Positions 45,308 through 50,550 of a stretch of 50,550 nt of DNA are shown piece after piece; position 1 is the first letter of the stretch; each line of letters opens with the position of its first letter. This DNA is from an uncultured Bacteroides sp. Lineage in GTDB: Bacteria; Bacteroidota; Bacteroidia; Bacteroidales; Bacteroidaceae. Location: positions 1 through 50,550 of the forward strand of contig NZ_CALDPF010000025.1 of assembly GCF_937912035.1 (NCBI RefSeq), given 5' to 3'. The notes beneath the pieces are model-generated. The model was not told the origin of the DNA. It did no database searches and saw only the letters and a list, made by a program, of their open reading frames with translations. Made by a program: the position numbers and the translations under genes.

Positions 45308-46471
45308 ATGAAATATCTCGCTTTTTTACTGTTAATTTCTTTTTCCTGTGTGTGTAAAGCCACAAATATCCTGAACGGAGCAGACCAGATAGAGACACTT
45401 ACGTCACTTATCGGCAACAAAAAGATAGCATTAGTGGCAAACCAGACATCTATCACCGGAGGCACACATCTGCTTGACACATTATGTTCATTAGGGAAAA
45501 AGCCTGTAGCATTGTTTGCGCCAGAACATGGTTTCAGGGGCAAAGCCGATGCAGGAGAAACCGTAAAAGACGGCAAAGACGTAAAAACAGGAACACCGAT
45601 TATATCTCTTTACGGCAAAAACAAAAAGCCTTCCGTCTCCGACCTTGACGGTATTGACATGATAGTGTTCGACATTCAGGATGTAGGAGCAAGATTTTAC
45701 ACATATATCAGTACATTATATTATGTAATGCAGGCCTGTGCCGAGAACGGAAAGAAGCTTGTTATACTCGACCGCCCCAACCCATGCGACTACGTTGACG
45801 GCCCTGTATTGAAAAAGGAATACAAAAGTTTTGTAGGAATATTACCCATTCCCGTACTTCATGGCTGCACAATGGGTGAGCTTGCCGGAATGATAAACGG
45901 AGAAGGTTGGCTTGGAAATAACATGAAATGTGATTATTCTGTCATAAAGATAAAAGGCTGGAAACATGGAGACCCATATTCTCTACCTGTAAAGCCATCC
46001 CCTAACCTACCCAACGACAAGTCTATCTCTCTCTACGCATCACTCTGCCTGTTCGAAGCAACATCCGTCAGTGTAGGACGCGGAACATATTTCCCATTTC
46101 AGGTAATAGGCTCACCACTATTACCAAAGAACAAATACCAATTCTCTTTCACTCCTGTAGCACTGGAAGGTTTTGACAAAAATCCTTTGCACAAAAACAT
46201 TACGTGTCATGGACTTGACCTAAGAAAAACAGATACAGGACAACTCAATGGATTTTCGTTGAAATACGTCATCGAAATGTATAACGAATTCAAGAAAATG
46301 AATAAATCCGAATCCTTCCTGACTCGCCCTAAATGGTTTGATTTGCTAATGGGCACAAATCAAGTCAGACTCGACATGCTTAAAGGTAAATCAGAAGATG
46401 AGATACGTTCGGCATGGAATCAGGATTTAAACGAATACAAAGAAATAAGAAAGAAATATATCATATACTAA
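45308..46471 (+). CDS. namZ: Secreted exo-beta-N-acetylmuramidase NamZ-like (DUF1343, GH171)
   Basis: A 387-residue exported protein (signal peptide about 1-18). DUF1343 motifs are visible: IALVANQTSITGGTHLLDTL, LFAPEHGFRGKADAGETVKDGKD, YGKNKKPSVSDLDGIDMIVFDIQDVGARFYTYI and ILDRPNPCDYVDGPVL, near the normal length. Members of the family, first described as NamZ in Bacillus, release MurNAc from peptidoglycan fragments and are the founders of GH171. The role here is probably cell-wall recycling or scavenging. It has its own promoter, and a 690-bp gene-free region follows. Confidence 0.87.
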   Translation: MKYLAFLLLISFSCVCKATNILNGADQIETLTSLIGNKKIALVANQTSITGGTHLLDTLCSLGKKPVALFAPEHGFRGKADAGETVKDGKDVKTGTPIISLYGKNKKPSVSDLDGIDMIVFDIQDVGARFYTYISTLYYVMQACAENGKKLVILDRPNPCDYVDGPVLKKEYKSFVGILPIPVLHGCTMGELAGMINGEGWLGNNMKCDYSVIKIKGWKHGDPYSLPVKPSPNLPNDKSISLYASLCLFEATSVSVGRGTYFPFQVIGSPLLPKNKYQFSFTPVALEGFDKNPLHKNITCHGLDLRKTDTGQLNGFSLKYVIEMYNEFKKMNKSESFLTRPKWFDLLMGTNQVRLDMLKGKSEDEIRSAWNQDLNEYKEIRKKYIIY

Positions 46472-47162
46472 AAGAGTAAGATTTATCTCAGAGAAGTACT
46501 ATTTACATTTTGACATTTTGTTTTTCAAGACTTGCATGCTTTGAATATTCAAAGTAAAGATATAATCCATTTACAAAAATTGGAGCCACAGACATCAAAC
46601 ATAAAACAAAATAACACATTATAAAAGGCAAATCAAGGAATACGCTCAAACATTACTCATTCATACAAACAAAAAAAAGAAGAAATACAACATTTACATT
46701 TCATTTTGCCAAAGCAAAACAAGTATAAGAAAACATAAATCTAGCTCAAAAACCAAGCTCTAAAAGACCAAAATAAAAATGATTTGACATTTTACCTAAA
46801 ACGTTTTGGTGTTTTTTAGTAAACAACAAGAGAAATTTTTATTTCTTCTTGATAAAAAATTATTTTTACAAAGGGACTTTATGTTAATACAGATATTTAA
46901 TTTCACACATCAGGGAAATATAGTTTAGAAATTACAACTCAAAAAGAGATCTCAATTAACAATTGCATTATAAAAGAAGACTATCCACAAACATGCACGT
47001 CACAAAACAGAAACAAAAACAAACATTTTGACAAGACATAAACTTTTTTACCTTTCAAAACAACAAACACAAAAATAAAAAAGACTTTACCCCCAAAATA
47101 TAACCCGGTTTCACATCTGAACTACAAAATGGGAACCGGGTTAAACTCAATAATATATTATA
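46472..47162. other. Gene-free A-rich spacer, 691 bp
   Basis: No plausible coding frame on either strand. Contents: a weak hairpin CAAGAGAAAT/ATTTCTTCTTG (46827-46851), a LacI-operator-like palindrome AAAACGTTTT (46798-46807), and the HIT-gene terminator at 47102. The plus strand is strongly A-rich. I cannot assign a function and do not recognise an RNA gene. Confidence 0.5.
47102..47142 (-). terminator. Hairpin terminator of the HIT gene
   Basis: AACCCGGTTTC (47102-47112) pairs with GGGAACCGGGTT (47131-47142). On the minus strand the stem is followed by an AT-rich tract (ATATTTTGGGG). It lies about 20 bp downstream of the HIT stop. Confidence 0.6.
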
Positions 47163-47588
47163 TTACAGTTCTTTCTTTATCTGCTCAATCATTGAAGCAT
47201 ACTCTTCATCCGACAAATACACTTCCTTAGGATTCATGCGGAACACGCCACCGAAATCAGGGCCATCAATATACTTAGGAACAAGATGAAAGTGTAAATG
47301 TTCCAAAGTATCAGAATAGGCACCGTAATTAATTTTAACCGGATTGAACACTTTCTGCATTGCTCTGGTCACACGTGCCACATCTGCAATGAAAGCGTTT
47401 CTCTCTTCATCGCTCAACAGGTTAAGATCGTCCACATGTCCGTTATATGCCACGAGGCATCGTCCCCGGTAAGTCTGCTCCTTAAAAAGGAAGACTCTGG
47501 AAACACTAAGTTTCGCAATTTCAATCATTAAGCTGTGCAATGTATCGTTATTCTGACAATACAAGCATTCCATTGGATTACTTTTCAT
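47163..47588 (-). CDS. HIT-family protein (histidine triad nucleotide hydrolase/transferase)
   Basis: A 141-residue cytosolic protein with the histidine triad EHLHFHLVPKY near residues 105-115 and an early CLYCQNND, a Cys pair often present in HIT proteins. It has the usual compact length. HIT proteins hydrolyse or transfer nucleoside monophosphates; the substrate is not predictable. I use the ATG at 47588. A TATTTTTG element lies upstream at 47623-47616 on the minus strand. Confidence 0.92.
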   Translation of the reverse strand: MKSNPMECLYCQNNDTLHSLMIEIAKLSVSRVFLFKEQTYRGRCLVAYNGHVDDLNLLSDEERNAFIADVARVTRAMQKVFNPVKINYGAYSDTLEHLHFHLVPKYIDGPDFGGVFRMNPKEVYLSDEEYASMIEQIKKEL

Positions 47589-47799
47589 TTTTCACCGTAT
47601 TTTTAAATAGACATACAAAAATACACTTTTTCATTTTATCGCGAACATCTAATGCAAAATTTAAAATCGTTTGAAAAGCTTTTGCAAAAGGTTTTCAAAC
47701 TTTAAGATTTATGGTATATTCCATTACACAAACAAACCTAATAACAAAATAAATATACAAAAATGAGAAAAAAAATTTTCATAATTCGAAGTAATATGC

Positions 47800-47807
47800 T
47801 ATATTTG
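47800..47807 (+). promoter_or_regulatory. -7 element for the coiled-coil/zapA pair
   Basis: TATATTTG lies 22 bp upstream of the ATG at 47830. A -33 element is not clear. Confidence 0.5.
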
Positions 47808-47829
47808 TCATAGAAATTAGGTAGTATAG

Positions 47830-48123
47830 ATGACAGAAGAGGATAAAAATCTACTAAACAGTTTTGAAGGAAAGCTCAGACATGTTCTTTTTTTATATGA
47901 TGAAGAAAAAAAAGAGAATGTCATTTTAAAGCAATCCATAGCCGATAAAGACTCTGAAATACAGGCTCTGCAAAGTAGAATAAAAGAACTTGAAACCAGA
48001 TATGCAAACCTGAAAATGGCCCGTATGATAAGTGTCAACGACAATGAAATCAGAGACACGAAACAAAGACTTACGAGGCTGGTGCGTGAAGTCGATAAAT
48101 GTATTGCTTTGCTGAACAAATAA
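47830..48123 (+). CDS. Small coiled-coil protein upstream of zapA
   Basis: A 97-residue, highly charged protein predicted by heptad pattern to be coiled coil (about 25-70: VILKQSIADKDSEIQALQ and following residues), with no signal peptide. Homologs with this layout are common next to zapA in Bacteroidales but carry no clear function. It lies 31 bp upstream of zapA and probably shares its transcript, so a role in division-ring assembly, for instance ZapB-like, is possible but unproven. Confidence 0.75.
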   Translation: MTEEDKNLLNSFEGKLRHVLFLYDEEKKENVILKQSIADKDSEIQALQSRIKELETRYANLKMARMISVNDNEIRDTKQRLTRLVREVDKCIALLNK

Positions 48124-48154
48124 AGGAAAGAAAAGGCAGTGAAACATATAATAT

Positions 48155-48454
48155 ATGGACGACAAACTGAAAATACACTTACAGATTGACAGAGAACGGT
48201 ATCCGCTGGTGATTAATCGTGAAGAAGAGATTTTCTACCGTGACGCTGCCAAGATGATTGACAATAAACTGAACAAATACCGCAGTCTATTTCCGAATCT
48301 CGGAACCATGAAACACTGGACTATGGTGGCACTGGAGCTGGCATACGAAAACGCCAAAATTAAAGATTCAGTAGATACATCACCATATACAGAAAAGATT
48401 AAACAACTGGAAGACCTGTTGGATGGTTACATAGAGAATAGCAAACAAAAGTAG
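48155..48454 (+). CDS. zapA: Cell division protein ZapA
   Basis: A 99-residue cytosolic protein that cross-links FtsZ filaments. The ZapA pattern is visible: LKIHLQIDRERYPLVINREEE, a conserved YRDAAKMIDNKLNKYR helix and an ALELAYENAKIK coiled-coil segment. Length is typical. It follows a coiled-coil gene and is followed by a terminator and then rny. Confidence 0.85.
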   Translation: MDDKLKIHLQIDRERYPLVINREEEIFYRDAAKMIDNKLNKYRSLFPNLGTMKHWTMVALELAYENAKIKDSVDTSPYTEKIKQLEDLLDGYIENSKQK

Positions 48455-48480
48455 TTGTTTAGGAAACAAGTAAGGAAATC

Positions 48481-48525
48481 CACGCACAAGTTTACAGGAA
48501 ATACCCTGAAGCTTGTGCGTTTTTA
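48481..48525 (+). terminator. Intrinsic terminator after zapA
   Basis: ACGCACAAG (48482-48490) pairs with CTTGTGCGT (48512-48520), followed by TTTTTATTT. It is a strong stem with a loop of about 20 nt. Confidence 0.85.
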
Positions 48526-48550
48526 TTTATATTTTAAACTTAAATTTTAG

Positions 48551-50086
48551 ATGTTGACAACAGTAATATTAACAGTTGTAGCCTTCCTGGTAGGAGGAGC
48601 TCTTTCATATAGCTTTTTCAGATATGGTCTGAAATCGAAATATGATAATATCATTAAAGAGGCTGAAACAGAGGCCGAAGTAATCAAGAAAAACAAACTC
48701 CTGGAAGTCAAGGAGAAGTTTCTGAACAAAAAAGCCGACCTTGAAAAGGAAGTGGCAGCCCGCAACCAGAAAATCCAGCAGGCTGAAAACAAACTGAAAC
48801 AGCGCGAAATGGTATTGAACCAGAAGAATGAAGAACTTCAGCGCAAACGTAACGAAACTGAAGCTATCAAGGAAAATCTCGACGCACAGCTGGTAATCAT
48901 CGAGAAAAAGAAAGAAGAACTCGACCACCTGCAGTCACAAGAACGTGAAAAACTTGAAGCTATCTCAGGCCTGTCTGCAGAAGACGCAAAAGAAAGACTG
49001 ATTGAATCGCTCAAGGACGAAGCCAAGACTCAAGCTCAGTCGTACATCAACGATATTATGGACGACGCTAAACTTACTGCCAACCGCGAAGCTAAGCGTA
49101 TCGTGATACAATCTATCCAGAGAGTGGCTACTGAAACCGCAATTGAAAACTCTGTAACTGTATTCCATATCGAATCAGACGAAATCAAAGGACGTATTAT
49201 CGGACGTGAAGGACGTAACATACGTGCCCTTGAAGCTGCCACAGGAGTGGAAATAGTAGTTGACGATACTCCTGAGGCTATCGTACTTTCTGCTTTCGAC
49301 CCTGTTCGCCGCGAAATCGCCCGTCTTGCGCTTCATCAGCTTGTTACTGACGGACGTATCCACCCGGCACGTATCGAAGAAGTTGTTGCCAAGGTACGCA
49401 AGCAGGTGGAAGAAGAAATCATCGAAACAGGTAAACGTACTACTATCGACCTTGGTATCCACGGTCTGCATCCTGAACTTATCCGTATCATCGGTAAGAT
49501 GAAATACCGTTCATCATACGGACAGAACCTGCTGCAACATGCACGCGAAACTGCAAATCTATGTGCTGTAATGGCATCTGAACTTGGTCTTAATCCTAAG
49601 AAAGCTAAACGTGCCGGATTGCTTCACGATATAGGTAAGGTACCTGATGAAGAGCCTGAATTGCCACACGCACTGCTCGGTATGAAACTGGCAGAGAAAT
49701 ATAAGGAAAAACCTGATATCTGCAATGCTATCGGTGCTCACCACGACGAAGTGGAAATGAACAGCTTGCTGGCTCCTATCGTACAGGTGTGCGACGCTAT
49801 TTCAGGTGCACGTCCTGGTGCCCGCCGTGAAATTGTTGAAGCATATATCAAACGTCTGAACGACCTCGAACAGCTTGCAATGTCTTACCCTGGTGTAACC
49901 AAGACATACGCTATCCAGGCAGGACGCGAGTTGCGTGTAATTGTTGGTGCAGACAAGATTGACGACAAGCAGACAGAAAGCCTGTCAACAGAAATCGCCA
50001 AGAAGATACAGGACGAAATGACTTATCCGGGTCAGGTAAAAATTACTGTGATAAGAGAAACACGAGCAGTTAGCTTCGCAAAATAA
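48551..50086 (+). CDS. rny: Ribonuclease Y
   Basis: A 511-residue membrane-bound endoribonuclease that starts mRNA decay. It has an N-terminal membrane anchor (about 2-22, TVILTVVAFLVGG), then a long charged coiled coil (about 35-150, EAETEAEVIKKNKLLEVKEK onward). A KH domain follows (about 205-270, IKGRIIGREGRNIRALEAATG), then an HD domain with HARETANLCAVM, GLLHDIGKVP and IGAHHDEVEMN. The length matches RNase Y. It is preceded by the zapA terminator and followed by its own strong terminator, so it is a single-gene unit. No promoter of the usual type is visible upstream. Confidence 0.97.
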   Translation: MLTTVILTVVAFLVGGALSYSFFRYGLKSKYDNIIKEAETEAEVIKKNKLLEVKEKFLNKKADLEKEVAARNQKIQQAENKLKQREMVLNQKNEELQRKRNETEAIKENLDAQLVIIEKKKEELDHLQSQEREKLEAISGLSAEDAKERLIESLKDEAKTQAQSYINDIMDDAKLTANREAKRIVIQSIQRVATETAIENSVTVFHIESDEIKGRIIGREGRNIRALEAATGVEIVVDDTPEAIVLSAFDPVRREIARLALHQLVTDGRIHPARIEEVVAKVRKQVEEEIIETGKRTTIDLGIHGLHPELIRIIGKMKYRSSYGQNLLQHARETANLCAVMASELGLNPKKAKRAGLLHDIGKVPDEEPELPHALLGMKLAEKYKEKPDICNAIGAHHDEVEMNSLLAPIVQVCDAISGARPGARREIVEAYIKRLNDLEQLAMSYPGVTKTYAIQAGRELRVIVGADKIDDKQTESLSTEIAKKIQDEMTYPGQVKITVIRETRAVSFAK

Positions 50087-50106
50087 TAAATAGAGAAATA
50101 AATAAT

Positions 50107-50155
50107 AAAGGCTATATTCATATCCTATGGTTAAGGATTGGAATATAGCCTTTTT
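50107..50155 (+). terminator. Strong intrinsic terminator after rny
   Basis: AAAGGCTATATTC (50107-50119) pairs with GAATATAGCCTTT (50141-50153), followed by further T residues. Confidence 0.88.
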
Positions 50156-50496
50156 ATATAACCTTATATCAACGCTATAAGATTGTAAACATAAATAGTG
50201 TTTAAGCTACTTCTAAGTCTTATCAACCTCGGTCTGTCCCACAAATATAATTATTTTATTTTCACGGTAAAAATGCTGAGTTTTATTATTCTATATTTTA
50301 TTGTATGATTGCAGCTTTCCAATCCTGACAAAATAAAAAAGGGAGGATTAAACCTCCCTTAATATATATCTACAAATATTAATACCTATTTTTCTTCTAT
50401 TCTAATTACGTCTGGATAATACAAGATTACGTAATTCATCATGGATGATATTGAATTCGATTTTATCGTAAACTTTATATTCTATTTTATATGCAA
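50156..50496. other. Gene-free region between rny and the next locus
   Basis: No coding signal. It contains a short hairpin at 50339-50360 (GGGAGG/CCTCCC) that would terminate the minus-strand SusD-like gene. Confidence 0.55.
50339..50360 (-). terminator. Candidate terminator of the right-edge SusD-like gene
   Basis: On the minus strand AAGGGAGG (50360-50353) pairs with CCTCCCTT (50346-50339), followed by TTTTATTTTG. It lies about 140 bp past the SusD-like stop. Confidence 0.6.
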
Positions 50497-50550
50497 TTAC
50501 CATCCAGGATTCTGTCCGGCTGCAAGATCAGGATTCTTTTCACATTCTGA
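50497..50550 (-). CDS. SusD/RagB-family protein, C-terminal tail only (cut by window edge)
   Basis: The last 17 residues (SECEKNPDLAAGQNPGW) and a TAA stop are readable on the minus strand. The N-P-x-L...QNPGW ending is typical of the C-terminus of SusD-family proteins. The rest lies to the right of the window, so a second PUL begins there. Only the tail is visible, hence moderate confidence. Confidence 0.7.
   Translation of the reverse strand, partial: SECEKNPDLAAGQNPGW

Noticed and set aside
1..50550. CRISPR arrays, insertion sequences, phage or integrase genes
   Set aside because: I looked for regularly spaced repeats, transposase motifs and tyrosine recombinase motifs on both strands and saw none.

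Overview
The window reads as a chromosomal segment of a gut-type Bacteroidales bacterium (Bacteroides/Phocaeicola/Prevotella-like). Evidence: AT-rich DNA, many Bacteroidetes-type promoters (TTTG or TTG, 19-20 bp, TAnnTTTG), almost no Shine-Dalgarno sequences, SusC/SusD proteins, an ECF sigma/FecR pair, and typical household genes such as NagB, RNase Y, a DsbD-like reductase, an LptD-like protein and a NamZ-like protein. Species cannot be fixed from sequence alone.

Layout. 1-7350: a cut-off tRNA-Ser, then a probable operon of DsbD-like reductase, CyuA-like cysteine desulfidase, AlbA-domain regulator and AGCS symporter, followed by a conserved hypothetical gene, a uracil-DNA-glycosylase-like protein and tRNA-Trp. 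7463-14415: a ROK regulator divergent from nagB, a protein fusing a degenerate NagB domain to a PIG-L deacetylase, and a transglutaminase-fold lipoprotein. cutC converges on that lipoprotein gene. 15240-39569: a large polysaccharide utilization locus (PUL). 39650-46471: tRNA-Arg, asnA, ung, an LptD-like barrel, an HD protein and a NamZ-like hydrolase. 47163-50086: HIT protein, a coiled-coil gene, zapA and rny. The right edge cuts the C-terminus of a second SusD-like gene, so another PUL lies beyond.

The PUL is the most interesting part. A divergent ECF sigma factor and a FecR anti-sigma factor sit beside a SusC carrying the N-terminal STN signalling domain and a SusD. Downstream, all on the minus strand, are two closely related GH29 alpha-L-fucosidases, a GH95, a divergent GH95-like protein, a beta-helix protein resembling GH141, one Ser-type sulfatase and four SASA-family esterases in two size classes. 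In the gap between one GH29 and one esterase I found the decayed remains of a third GH29 gene, with frameshifts, in-frame stops and an internal deletion. No backbone-cleaving enzyme, sialidase or fucose-catabolic gene is visible. The gene content fits stripping of fucose (or L-galactose), acetyl and sulfate groups from a heavily decorated glycan such as a fucan or fucosylated mucin; this is inference.

Other oddities: the GH95-like protein and one GH29 have substitutions at expected active-site positions; the esterase and fucosidase paralogs lie in a mirror-like order on one strand; and a strong hairpin separates susD from the enzyme genes.
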